The position numbers and the translations under genes were made by a program. The notes beneath the pieces were generated by a model. That model did not search any database. It was not told where the DNA came from and saw only the letters and a program-made list of their open reading frames with translations. Shown here in pieces: positions 26,897 to 35,170 of a stretch of 64,000 nucleotides of DNA. Positions within the stretch are counted from its first letter, which is position 1, and each line of letters starts with the position of its first letter. Source of the stretch: Mycolicibacterium sp. TUM20985 (lineage in GTDB: Bacteria > Actinomycetota > Actinomycetes > Mycobacteriales > Mycobacteriaceae); contig NZ_AP027291.1 of NCBI RefSeq assembly GCF_030295745.1, positions 930,001 through 994,000 of the forward strand, in the 5' to 3' direction.

Positions 26897-28717
26897 GTGA
26901 CCACCACGGACTGGCGCGGCCGCGCCGTCAGCAACGACGACGACGACCTCCCGATCGATGAGTCGATTTCCCGCCGCCGCGAGGCGCGCAGCCTGCTCGG
27001 TGGGCTGTTGCGGCCGTATGCCACCGCGGTGGCCCTGTTGACCATCGTCATCGTGGTCGAGAACGCCGCGCGGCTGTCCGTGCCACTCCTGGTTCAGCGT
27101 GGTATCGACCACGGCATCCCGCCGATCGGCGACGGTGGCTCCGCCCGCGAGCTGATGCTGATCGTCGGGGCGCTGTGCGGGGTGGTGCTGGTGCAGGCCA
27201 TCAGCCGGATGTTCTTCCTGCGCCGTTCGGGGCGGATCGGTCAGGAGGTGCTGCTGGCGTTGCGCCGCAAGATCTTTCGGCACTTTCAAAGGCTCGACGT
27301 CGCCTTTCACGAGCGGTACACCTCCGGTCGCGTGGTGGCCCGTTCGACGAACGACGTCGAGGCGATCCAGGACATGTTGCAGACCGGGTTCGACGGTCTC
27401 ATCACGGCGGTCCTGACACTGCTGGGCACGTCGGTGCTTCTGATCGTCCTCGACGTGAAACTCGGCTTGATGTGTCTGTGCGCCTTTCCCGTTCTGGTGC
27501 TCCTGGTCTGGTGGTTCCGCACCCAGTCGGCGAAGACCTACAAGAAGGTGCGCGAGAGCGCCGCCCTGGTCATCGTGCAGTTCGTCGAGACCATGACTGG
27601 GATCAAGGCCGTTCAGGCCTACCGTCGCGAGCCGCGCAACCAGCAGATCTTCACCGACGTCGCCGATGACTACAAGACCATCAACGAGCGGGCGTTCAAG
27701 CTGCTCGCGATCTTCATGCCCGCCGTTCGACTGGTCGGCAACGTCACCACCGGCGGTGTGCTGCTCTACGGCGGCTACCGCGTGCTGCACGGTGAGATGA
27801 CGCTGGGCACGCTGACCGCGTTCCTGCTGTACCTGCGGATCTTCTTCGAGCCCATGCAGGAAATCTCCCAGTTCTTCAACACGTTCCAGTCCGCGGCGGC
27901 GGCGCTCGAGAAGATCGCGGGCGTGCTGGCCGAGGCGCCCGGCATCGAGGATCCCGAAGACCCCGTCGCGCTGTCGAAGGTCAAGGGCGACATCGCCTTC
28001 CGGGACGTGAAGTTCTCCTACGTCCCCGACCGCCCCGTGCTACCCGACATGGAGCTGCACATCCCGGCGGGCCAGACCGTCGCCCTGGTCGGCACCACCG
28101 GCGCGGGCAAGACCACCATCGCCAAGTTGATCGCCCGGTTCTACGACCCGACCTTCGGTGTGGTCACGCTCGACGGCGTGGACCTCCGCGACCTGGCGCA
28201 GGCCGAGTTGCGCAGCCACGTCGTGATGGTGACGCAGGAGAACTTCATGTTCGAGGGGTCGGTCGCCGACAACATCCGGTTCGGCAGGCCCGACGCGACC
28301 GATGCCGAGGTCCGCGAGGCGGCCGAGGCCGTCGGCGCCGATCGCTTCATCGGCGCGCTGGCCGACGGGTACGACACCGACATCGCCAAGCGCGGCGGCC
28401 GGCTGTCCGCGGGTCAGCGGCAGTTGATCGCGTTCGCCCGGGCCTTCCTCGCCGACCCCGCGGTCCTCATCCTCGATGAGGCGACGTCGTCACTCGACAT
28501 CCCCAGTGAGCGAATGGTGCAACGGGCCCTGGCCACGGTGCTGGCCGACCGCACCGCCGTCGTGATCGCCCACCGACTTTCGACCGTCGAGGTCGCCGAC
28601 CGGGTGCTGGTCCTCGAGCATGGGCGCATCGTGGAGGACGGCCAGCCGGACGAATTGATCCTCGGCGACGGTCGCTACGCCGCGCTGCACCGCGCCTGGG
28701 TGGACTCGCTGGCCTGA
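26897..28717 (+). CDS. ABC exporter half-transporter, partner of the degenerate subunit
   Basis: 606 residues from the GTG at 26897 (no upstream in-frame ATG before the previous stop). Walker A GTTGAGKTT, Walker B LILDEATSSLD and H-loop IAHRLST are intact, but the signature is LSAGQRQL instead of LSGGQ. In a dimer with the preceding protein, its altered signature would face the degenerate Walker B/H-loop, giving one inactive and one active site, as in known heterodimeric exporters. An acidic Asp-rich stretch lies before the first membrane helix. Confidence 0.9.
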   Translation: MTTTDWRGRAVSNDDDDLPIDESISRRREARSLLGGLLRPYATAVALLTIVIVVENAARLSVPLLVQRGIDHGIPPIGDGGSARELMLIVGALCGVVLVQAISRMFFLRRSGRIGQEVLLALRRKIFRHFQRLDVAFHERYTSGRVVARSTNDVEAIQDMLQTGFDGLITAVLTLLGTSVLLIVLDVKLGLMCLCAFPVLVLLVWWFRTQSAKTYKKVRESAALVIVQFVETMTGIKAVQAYRREPRNQQIFTDVADDYKTINERAFKLLAIFMPAVRLVGNVTTGGVLLYGGYRVLHGEMTLGTLTAFLLYLRIFFEPMQEISQFFNTFQSAAAALEKIAGVLAEAPGIEDPEDPVALSKVKGDIAFRDVKFSYVPDRPVLPDMELHIPAGQTVALVGTTGAGKTTIAKLIARFYDPTFGVVTLDGVDLRDLAQAELRSHVVMVTQENFMFEGSVADNIRFGRPDATDAEVREAAEAVGADRFIGALADGYDTDIAKRGGRLSAGQRQLIAFARAFLADPAVLILDEATSSLDIPSERMVQRALATVLADRTAVVIAHRLSTVEVADRVLVLEHGRIVEDGQPDELILGDGRYAALHRAWVDSLA

Positions 28718-28760
28718 GCTTCCGGTGGCAGGGTCGCCGTCCTGGTGCGAGAGTTGACCG

Positions 28761-29186
28761 ATGTCGGCCACCAGCGTTGCGCTCCTCGGACGGCGCGCAT
28801 GCGCCGTGCTCGCCGCGACGTCGGCCGTGTTGCACGCGCTGATGGTCGGGGACGCGGGACGTGCGGTGGTCGCCATTCTCATCGTGGGTATGGCAGCGGC
28901 GTGCCTCTACTGCGCACGGGAGCTGTGGACGGCGAGTTCGCCACGGGTATGGGTCGTCGTGGCAGTGATGAACCTCGGCATGGTGGCCGTGCACTGGTCC
29001 ATGCCCGGCCATCATCACGGGCAAGCCGTGGTCGCGGCGGGATCGACCACGATGTCCACGCTGATGGCCGTGGCCACCACCATCTCACTCGCCGAGGCCG
29101 CAATCGCGACGGTCGTGCTGTGGGTTCAGACGCGCAGCAGGGCCGCGAGTTTCTCGCTAGCGGCCCGCAGCCGTGGCGCGATCTGA
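28761..29186 (+). CDS. Small membrane protein of unknown function
   Basis: 141 residues with about four hydrophobic segments (ACAVLAATSAVLHALMV, VVAILIVGMAAACLY, VWVVVAVMNLGMVAVHW and MAVATTISLAEAAIATVVLW). A PGHHHG cluster between segments 3 and 4 could bind metal (speculative). It lies 43 nt after the ABC operon on the same strand and may belong to it. Its last 61 nt overlap the convergent flavoprotein gene, so the true end or the coding status of the overlap is slightly uncertain. Confidence 0.7.
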   Translation: MSATSVALLGRRACAVLAATSAVLHALMVGDAGRAVVAILIVGMAAACLYCARELWTASSPRVWVVVAVMNLGMVAVHWSMPGHHHGQAVVAAGSTTMSTLMAVATTISLAEAAIATVVLWVQTRSRAASFSLAARSRGAI

Positions 29187-30496
29187 GCGGCTCCGTCCCG
29201 TGCGTCGTCGTCCCCCGATTGCATGTGGCTGACCACGTTCAGGCGGGCACGGTTGAGCCAGTGCATCATCTCGGGGTCGTCGAACCACGTGAGCTGATTG
29301 TGGTTGAAGTCGACGGTCATGGTGACCCAGTCGAGCGGCACCATCGGGTGTCGTACGGGTCGGCAGTAGTCGTTCTTGGAGTCGTCGTCGGCATCCATCG
29401 CCTCGACGTGGGCGATGACGGCGGCGCTGAACGTCGGCTGGCAGGTCCGCACCGATTGCAGCGTGATGGCGCGGGGGGAGAAGACCGGCGTCGCCTCGCG
29501 GGTGCCGATGCCGTCACCGGTGCAGTCGACGTAGAGCGCGTCGGTGTCGATGTCGAGAGTTCCGCCGTCCAGCGTGATGCGACCGGGTTCGACGGTGCGG
29601 AGGCGACCCATCCGGACGACGTCGGTGACGCGCCTGAGCTGCTCGAGTTCGCCGCGGGACACGATCGCGCAGCGATACATGGTCGGTTCCACGGTCTTGT
29701 CGATGCGTAGCAGGCAGCCCAGCTTCTCGAGACGAAGGTAGAGGTCCTCGATCGACGTCGCCTGAGCGATGGCCCGGGACTGAGCGGAGAAATCGGCCAG
29801 CACGCGCCTGGCGAACTGTGGCCCTGGCTGGACGGCCGCGCGGTCCAACAGCCAGGAATCGCGCGGTTTGATCCAGGTCAACTTGTCGGGTGCAATGCCG
29901 TGCCGGAGCAGCCACAGACACGAGTCCATGGCAGTCTTGCCCGCACCCACGATGACGTAGCGGTCCCGCAGTCGTCGTCGTGCGAGCTGATTGGGAGGAA
30001 TGCAGTCGACTCCGGGCGCGACGTCGTAGAGCGGTGGCCGCATCGACGGGACGATGACGCTGAGATATGTGGCATCCACGACGCGGCGTCGGACGGTCAC
30101 CCGGTAGTCCTCGCCGCCGAGCGTGCGGAAGCGCTCGTCGCCGAGGTAGTCGCTCATCGGAAAGTACGACACCCGCCCACTGGGCAGCAGGTGCTGACGC
30201 AGCACCGCGTCGTAGTAGGCGCACACCTCGCTACCGCCGGCGAGTTCGAAGAAGCCCTCGTTCCATCCGCTGGCGTCGATCGAGTCGGTACCCAATCGTC
30301 GTGAGTTCACGCCGTAGTACGCCGAGGGCTGGTGCAGTCGGACGAACGGATAGGCGCTGAGCCAGTGCCCGCCGGGCTGGTCGTTGCGGTCGACGAGCAC
30401 CACGGTGGCGTCCGTCTCGGAGATCAGGGTGTCGACGAACGCCATCCCCATGGCGCCCGCGCCGACGACCAGGTAGTCGGCCTCGATCGTCTGCAT
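29126..30496 (-). CDS. FAD/NAD(P)-binding oxidoreductase
   Basis: 456 residues. N-terminal FAD motif YLVVGAGAMGMAFVDTL with VDRNDQPGGHWL, and a second dinucleotide motif YVIVGAGKTAMDSCLWLL around residue 190, suggest a flavin monooxygenase-like or NAD(P)-binding Rossmann oxidoreductase. Start chosen at the ATG 30496 because GGAGG lies 5 nt before it; the in-frame GTG 6 nt upstream would place the ribosome site inside the start. No substrate can be named. It may share a transcript with the flavoprotein gene upstream (93-nt gap). Confidence 0.82.
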   Translation of the reverse strand: MQTIEADYLVVGAGAMGMAFVDTLISETDATVVLVDRNDQPGGHWLSAYPFVRLHQPSAYYGVNSRRLGTDSIDASGWNEGFFELAGGSEVCAYYDAVLRQHLLPSGRVSYFPMSDYLGDERFRTLGGEDYRVTVRRRVVDATYLSVIVPSMRPPLYDVAPGVDCIPPNQLARRRLRDRYVIVGAGKTAMDSCLWLLRHGIAPDKLTWIKPRDSWLLDRAAVQPGPQFARRVLADFSAQSRAIAQATSIEDLYLRLEKLGCLLRIDKTVEPTMYRCAIVSRGELEQLRRVTDVVRMGRLRTVEPGRITLDGGTLDIDTDALYVDCTGDGIGTREATPVFSPRAITLQSVRTCQPTFSAAVIAHVEAMDADDDSKNDYCRPVRHPMVPLDWVTMTVDFNHNQLTWFDDPEMMHWLNRARLNVVSHMQSGDDDARDGAAQIAPRLRAASEKLAALLRV

Positions 30497-30588
30497 CGGC
30501 ACCTCCGGTTCGGATCAGGCTCGAGCGAGGAGTGCGACGAGCCGTTCGTTGACGTACCGTAGCCGTTCGCCCAGGAGCACCATGTCCG

Positions 30589-31728
30589 TCAGCGGTCCGA
30601 CAGGCCCGACAGGCGCGATGCGAGCGTGTTGGAGGCTGCGGGGACGCGGCCGACGACGCCCAGCAGAAGGTTGCGTAGTGGGCGTAGTGGACGAGGCAAG
30701 GTGGCCAGTCGGGTCAGCCGGTCGGTCAGCTCGATGACCCGCTGAGCGATCGGGCGGCGGGTGGCGGCGTAGTCGTCGAGCGGCGAGTCGGTGGGCCCGG
30801 CGAGTGCGGCCGTCAACGCCTTGGCCAGCGCGACGGCATCCTGGATGCCCAGGTTCATGCCTTGTCCACCGGCTGGACTGTGGACGTGGGCGGCGTCGCC
30901 TGCGAGCAGAATTCGGCCGGAGCGGTAGGTGTTGGCCACCCGGTGATGAATGCGGAACCGCGATCCCCAGGAGAGTCCGGTGACGGTGAGGCCTCCCGGC
31001 CCCCGGCGATCGAGGATCTGCTGTACGAACCCGGCCGACGGCACCTCGGGCGCATCGTCGACGGGCGCGACGATCCGGAAGCTGCCGTCAGGGAGCGGGG
31101 CGACGACGGCCAAGCCTTCGGCGGCGAGGAACAGCCGCACCTCGTCGTTGGGCGCGTCGCCACTGAGGCCGACGTCGGCGAGCACGAACGAATGCTCGTA
31201 TGCGGCGCCGAAGAATCCAATGCCGGCCTGTTCGCGCACCGTGCTGTTCATGCCGTCGGCGCCGACGACGTAGCGAGCCCGCAGGGTGTCGTGGTCGTCG
31301 AAGATCGCGGTCACTCCGTCGGCGTCCTGAGTGAGTGTGGTCAAGGACTTGGCGCGGGTAACGTCGCCGCCGAGCTCGCGAACCCGCTCGAGGAGGAGGC
31401 GCTCGGTCGTCGACTGGGGCACCAGGAGGGTGAACGGGAAGGCGGTCGTCAGCTTCGTGAAGTCAATGGCGACAAGAACTTTCGCACCGTCTCGAATGGC
31501 GAACCGCGGTGCCTCGATACCCTCCTTGATCAGTCGGCGGGTGACGTCCACTCGTTCGAGCACCTCGAGTGTGCGCGCATTCACCGCCGCGGCGCGCGAC
31601 GTGTTGGCGCCCTCCTGCTGGCGGTCGACCAACGTGACGTCGACGCCGTCGAGCAGCAGTGCGGCCGCGAGTGTCAGACCGGTGGGGCCAGCCCCCACGA
31701 TGAGCACGTCGGTGTCCTTCATTGTCAT
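30589..31728 (-). CDS. FAD-dependent aromatic monooxygenase (PHBH/PheA/TetX type)
   Basis: 379 residues. FAD motifs are complete: VLIVGAGPTGLTLAAALLLDG at the N-terminus, the ARYVVGADGMNSTVREQAG DG motif near residue 160, and RILLAGDAAHVHSPAGGQGMN near residue 280. Family members hydroxylate phenols and similar rings using NAD(P)H and O2. The ATG at 31728 is preceded by AAGGGG. It is divergent from a TetR gene; the 96-bp gap contains a clear pair of operator sites, so it is very likely regulated by that TetR protein and induced by its substrate. Confidence 0.9.
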   Translation of the reverse strand: MTMKDTDVLIVGAGPTGLTLAAALLLDGVDVTLVDRQQEGANTSRAAAVNARTLEVLERVDVTRRLIKEGIEAPRFAIRDGAKVLVAIDFTKLTTAFPFTLLVPQSTTERLLLERVRELGGDVTRAKSLTTLTQDADGVTAIFDDHDTLRARYVVGADGMNSTVREQAGIGFFGAAYEHSFVLADVGLSGDAPNDEVRLFLAAEGLAVVAPLPDGSFRIVAPVDDAPEVPSAGFVQQILDRRGPGGLTVTGLSWGSRFRIHHRVANTYRSGRILLAGDAAHVHSPAGGQGMNLGIQDAVALAKALTAALAGPTDSPLDDYAATRRPIAQRVIELTDRLTRLATLPRPLRPLRNLLLGVVGRVPAASNTLASRLSGLSDR

Positions 31729-31747
31729 GGCCCCTTGCTCGCCCAAT

Positions 31748-31810
31748 GCCAACGGTTGTTGACTTTTCTTAGCGTGCCCCCCCGTCGGCTGAAAGTCAAC
31801 AACTGTTGGC
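31748..31810. promoter_or_regulatory. TetR operator pair between divergent genes
   Basis: GCCAACGGTTGTTGACTTT at 31748-31766 and its inverted copy AAAGTCAACAACTGTTGGC at 31792-31810 match at 18 of 19 positions and are 25 nt apart. Each arm carries a short near-palindrome (CAAC-x-GTTG) and a TTGACT hexamer usable as a -35. Binding would cover promoters of both the monooxygenase and the regulator. Confidence 0.75.
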
Positions 31811-31811
31811 T

Positions 31812-31817
31812 TACACT
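31812..31817 (+). promoter_or_regulatory. -10 box of leaderless tetR gene next to operator
   Basis: TACACT, then 7 nt, then the ATG at 31825. It directly abuts the operator arm ending at 31810, which supports autoregulation. Confidence 0.5.
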
Positions 31818-31824
31818 TTCTGCC

Positions 31825-32397
31825 ATGGGCACGAAGGCGGATCGCACCAAGTCGGTGATCCTGGCTGCCGCCAAGGAACGATTCGCCGAATCGGGTTACG
31901 AGGCCACCACCATTCGGGCCATCGCCGCCGATGCGAACATCGACCCGTCCATGGTGATGCGCTACTTCGGCAGCAAGGACCAACTGTTCGCCGCCGCGGC
32001 GGAATTCGACCTACAGTTCCCGGACCTGTCCGACGTCGACCCCGCTGAGGTGGGTAAGGCGATGGTGTCGCACTTTCTGGCGCGCTGGGAGGGTGACGAG
32101 GCGCTCGTGGTGCTGTTGCGGTCAGCCACCACCAACGCCGAAGCAGCGCAACGGATGACCGACATCTTCGCGGCACAGTTGCTACCCGCGATCGCCAAGT
32201 TCGGACCGGCCGATGCACCGCGCCGGGCCGGCCTCATCGCCACGCAGGTATTGGGCATGGCGCTGTGCCGCTTCGTCTTGCGGCTTCCGCCCGTGGTGGA
32301 CATGGACGGCGACGAGCTGATCGAGTGGCTCGGTCCCACCCTGCAGCGCTATGCGACCGCGCCGTCGGCCGCGGCTCGGTTGAGCTCGCGTTCGTAG
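31825..32397 (+). CDS. TetR-family regulator of the divergent monooxygenase
   Basis: 190 residues. HTH block: KADRTKSVILAAAKERFAESG followed by ATTIRAIAADANIDPSMVMRYFGSKDQLF. The C-terminal half matches the TetR_C_33-like architecture of actinobacterial repressors. A leaderless start and an operator pair immediately upstream argue that it represses itself and the flavin monooxygenase at 31728. Ligand unknown. Confidence 0.92.
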   Translation: MGTKADRTKSVILAAAKERFAESGYEATTIRAIAADANIDPSMVMRYFGSKDQLFAAAAEFDLQFPDLSDVDPAEVGKAMVSHFLARWEGDEALVVLLRSATTNAEAAQRMTDIFAAQLLPAIAKFGPADAPRRAGLIATQVLGMALCRFVLRLPPVVDMDGDELIEWLGPTLQRYATAPSAAARLSSRS

Positions 32398-32451
32398 GCG
32401 ACCCGCGGCACCGGAAGTGTCGGTGCTCCAGGCCAAGTGCGCACCAGGGCG

Positions 32452-33147
32452 TCAAGCCTCGATCTCGCCGGCGATACCCCGTTCGATTCCCGCCCGCGTG
32501 ACGGCGGGCAACACGATCAACCCATCCAGCTCGCGCTGTGCCTTCGAATAGGCGTTCCGGCGCTCGTCGGCCGTCGCGGCCTCGTCGGACGCCACCCGAA
32601 GCAGCCGCTGCGCCCGCTCCAGCCGTTCCTGTGCCTCGGTGGAGAAGTCGCTGCGGCGCCGTCGGATCGCCTCGGCCTCGGCGACGTCGAACGCCGTGAC
32701 GTAGGCGTGCACGGCGTCGCGGTAGTCGAGTAGGGCATCGCGGTCGCCGGTGAGCTCCTCGGCGCTGGCGGGACGCAACAGGTCGGCGCGGCTGCGGGCC
32801 CGGTGGAACTCCGCGGTGAGCGGCTCGCGCATGTCGGTCATCAGCGGAAAGTCGAGCAACTTCGCCACGTCGACCTCGTAGTCCAGCCACCGGGCATCAG
32901 TGCTGTCATGGCGCTGCAGCACCTTGCTCGCCTCGCGGCGGGCCGCGGCTTCATCGACCTTCCCGCGCCCCGACGCCTCCGCGACGGCGATCTTGGTCTG
33001 CTGCTTTATCCGGTAGCGCTCGAGGCGGCGCTCGGCGCGTCGTTCATTGGCCGCAGTGACGGCCCTGACGCCACCGCCGATCACACCGCCCAAGGGGAAG
33101 ATCAGCCACCAGAAGTTTCCGGCGAAGTGCAACAACGAGTCCACCAC
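32452..33147 (-). CDS. Membrane-anchored charged hypothetical protein
   Basis: 231 residues. One membrane segment (FWWLIFPLGGVIGGGVRAV, about 12-30) is followed by long charged helices rich in Arg, Glu and Ala (ERRAERRLERYRIKQQTK, and about 85-215), probably coiled coil and cytoplasmic. I do not recognise a named family. GGGAG precedes the GTG start. It begins 13 nt after the stop of the ADP-ribosylglycohydrolase gene on the same strand, so they are probably one operon. Confidence 0.75.
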   Translation of the reverse strand: MVDSLLHFAGNFWWLIFPLGGVIGGGVRAVTAANERRAERRLERYRIKQQTKIAVAEASGRGKVDEAAARREASKVLQRHDSTDARWLDYEVDVAKLLDFPLMTDMREPLTAEFHRARSRADLLRPASAEELTGDRDALLDYRDAVHAYVTAFDVAEAEAIRRRRSDFSTEAQERLERAQRLLRVASDEAATADERRNAYSKAQRELDGLIVLPAVTRAGIERGIAGEIEA

Positions 33148-33160
33148 TCCCAGAATGCCA

Positions 33161-34474
33161 TCAACGTGGCAGGCCCCGGGGTGCGAGACGCTTCAGCGCC
33201 GCGCGAAACCCAGGATTCGGATTCGCCGTGGGCAAGGTGCTTAACACGTCCGCCAGCGCCTCGTCCGCGCTGACGGTGCCGACCCGGGTGCCATACAGCG
33301 CGCCGACGGTCGGCGTCCGGCTGTGGGCGCCGTGACAGTGCACCAGGACGATTCGACCCTCACGCCGCAGCCGGTCTATTAGATCGACGGTGTCGCTCAG
33401 GACGAAGTCCAGGTTCTGGTTCGCCTCGGCGCCCTCCCGATCGATCAGCCGCACGTCGTCGTCGTACGGATGCCGTTTCACGATTACCGGCCCCTCCGGA
33501 CGCGGAAAGTCGCAGTCCGCCCTGATGATTCGATTGGTGAGCGCAACCAGGTCGCGTGCTCGAAGGCCGGGCCAGCCATGCAGCAGCCGCCGCCATGCGC
33601 TGGGAACCGCCGAGGCGCCGTACGCCGCGCCGAGGAGACCGCCTGCGATGGCGGCCACGGTGTCGGTGTCGTCGCCGGCCCGCACCGCAGCATCGAGTCC
33701 GCGGGTCAGGTGCTCGGCCGGCGGGCCCTGCGCAGTGTTCGTCGTGTGGATCGCGCACCAGGCTGCCTGCAGCGCGGCGACGACCCAGCCGTTGTTCTCG
33801 ATCTCCGCCGGGCTCGACGCCTCCGCCTCCGCCAGTCGATGGGACCACGTGTCGCGGCTCTTCGCGTCCAGATGAGACAGTCCGACCCGCACGTCCAACT
33901 CGCCGGTGAGCACCGCGTGGCGAATGGCGCAGCACCACAACACGCACGCCTCGCCCGCATCTGGCTCGTAATGCGTCAGCGCGCTGATCTCGCGGGCGGC
34001 GGTGACGAGCGCATCCTCGTCGTGAAGGTAGGCCAATGCGACGGGCGCGGTGCGCATCAAGGCGCCATTGCCTCCGGTACGGCCACTGCGCTCGTGCATC
34101 TGGAGGGCGGCGTACCTGGCGGGTAGGGACCAACCTCGCTGTGTCCCAACGTAGTCGAGTACGGAGCGCGTCTGGATTCCGACGTCCTTCGAGGCCCGCG
34201 ACCACCCGTACCAGCGCTCGACGATGGCGTCCTGCGCCGACTCGTCGCGCAGGTCCGCGCCCGCGGCGGCGACCTCGGCGATCGCGATGGCCATCGACGT
34301 GTCGTCGGTCCACTCGCCGGGCTCCCACCCGAAGGCACCGCCGCCGACCATGGCCACGGTCTTCTCGGGGCCCCTCGCCGGCTGGAATTCGTACGGTGCG
34401 CCCAGGGCGTCACCGGCCGCAGTGCCGAGCAATACGCCGTAGGCCCTGTCGACCTGAGCCGTGGTTGATGTCAT
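33161..34474 (-). CDS. ADP-ribosylglycohydrolase fused to a dual-specificity-phosphatase-like domain
   Basis: 437 residues. Residues 1-310 form a DraG/ARH-type domain: GVLLGTAAGDALGAP, the metal ligands in WTDDTS (T56-D57-D58) and in AGDDTDTVAAIAGG (D268-D271). Such enzymes use two Mg ions to remove ADP-ribose from protein or DNA targets. Residues about 330-437 resemble a tyrosine/dual-specificity phosphatase, with the signature VHCHGAHSRTP giving C380 and R386 of the HCx5R loop. GGGGAAGGG lies ahead of the ATG. The gene is divergent from a Nudix-type regulator, suggesting a link to NAD/ADP-ribose metabolism (inference). Confidence 0.88.
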   Translation of the reverse strand: MTSTTAQVDRAYGVLLGTAAGDALGAPYEFQPARGPEKTVAMVGGGAFGWEPGEWTDDTSMAIAIAEVAAAGADLRDESAQDAIVERWYGWSRASKDVGIQTRSVLDYVGTQRGWSLPARYAALQMHERSGRTGGNGALMRTAPVALAYLHDEDALVTAAREISALTHYEPDAGEACVLWCCAIRHAVLTGELDVRVGLSHLDAKSRDTWSHRLAEAEASSPAEIENNGWVVAALQAAWCAIHTTNTAQGPPAEHLTRGLDAAVRAGDDTDTVAAIAGGLLGAAYGASAVPSAWRRLLHGWPGLRARDLVALTNRIIRADCDFPRPEGPVIVKRHPYDDDVRLIDREGAEANQNLDFVLSDTVDLIDRLRREGRIVLVHCHGAHSRTPTVGALYGTRVGTVSADEALADVLSTLPTANPNPGFRAALKRLAPRGLPR

Positions 34475-34477
34475 GTC

Positions 34478-35170
34478 GTGCCCTTCCCCGAGCGCATTTT
34501 GCGCAATAATGAGCTAAATAAACGATACAACGAAGGGACGACAAGAATTCTCACCGACTACCCCCGCCCGTCGGTTGCCGTCGACACCGCCCTGCTCGTC
34601 CTGGACCCGACCGGCGCGGAACTGCTTGTGCTGCAGGTGCGGCGCAACGACGACATCGGTTGGGCGTTGCCGGGCACGTTCCTTCATCCGGGGGAGCGCC
34701 TCGCCGACGCGGTCGATCGAGCGTTGCGCACCAAGGCCGGCGTACGCGGACTGCGGCCGCGGCAACTGCACGTGTTCGACGACCCCGACCGCGATGATCG
34801 CGGCTGGGTGCTCTCGGTGGCGCACCTCGCCGTCGTCCGCTCCGAACGCATCTCGATGCGCCTTCCCGATCGCACCCGGCTGATGCCGACGACCCAGCCA
34901 GGCCGACTGCCCCATGACCATGGCGGCATCGTCGCCCGCGCGGTCGACGATCTTCGGACGCGCTACGTCACCGGCCCGGATCCCGACCGGCTGCTTGGTA
35001 CCGAATTCACGCTGCGCCAACTACGGCTGGCGCACGAGGCCGTGATGGGAGAGGCACTGCAGCGAGACCGGTTTCGGCGCATCATGGCACCCCAGCTCGA
35101 GACCACCGGTCAATACGTCGCCGCTGGCAGGGGCCGCCCCGCCGAGCTGTTCCGCGGCCGCCCAAGCTAG
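34478..35170 (+). CDS. NrtR-like Nudix-domain transcriptional regulator
   Basis: Up to 230 residues from GTG 34478. The family-like sequence starts at about residue 25 (DYPRPSVAVDTALLVLD). The Nudix region reads PGTFLHPGERLADAVDRALRTKAGV: compared with GX5EX7REUXEEXGU the REU glutamate and both EE glutamates are gone (RAL, RTK), so hydrolysis is unlikely and a sensor role as in NrtR is expected. The C-terminal part (TEFTLRQLRLAHEAVMGEAL...RFRRIMAPQL) matches the winged-helix domain of NrtR regulators. Start is uncertain: GAAGGGA (34532-34538) is correctly spaced for an in-frame ATT at 34547, which would give 207 residues. Confidence 0.85.
   Translation: MPFPERILRNNELNKRYNEGTTRILTDYPRPSVAVDTALLVLDPTGAELLVLQVRRNDDIGWALPGTFLHPGERLADAVDRALRTKAGVRGLRPRQLHVFDDPDRDDRGWVLSVAHLAVVRSERISMRLPDRTRLMPTTQPGRLPHDHGGIVARAVDDLRTRYVTGPDPDRLLGTEFTLRQLRLAHEAVMGEALQRDRFRRIMAPQLETTGQYVAAGRGRPAELFRGRPS
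34495..34511. promoter_or_regulatory. Candidate operator in the ADP-ribosylglycohydrolase/Nudix regulator gap
   Basis: CATT-TTGCGCAA-T-AATG: a perfect 8-bp core palindrome with CATT/AATG flanks offset by one base, in an unusually AT-rich stretch (about 34495-34530). Possible binding site of the adjacent regulator. If translation starts at 34547 the whole region is non-coding. Confidence 0.35.
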
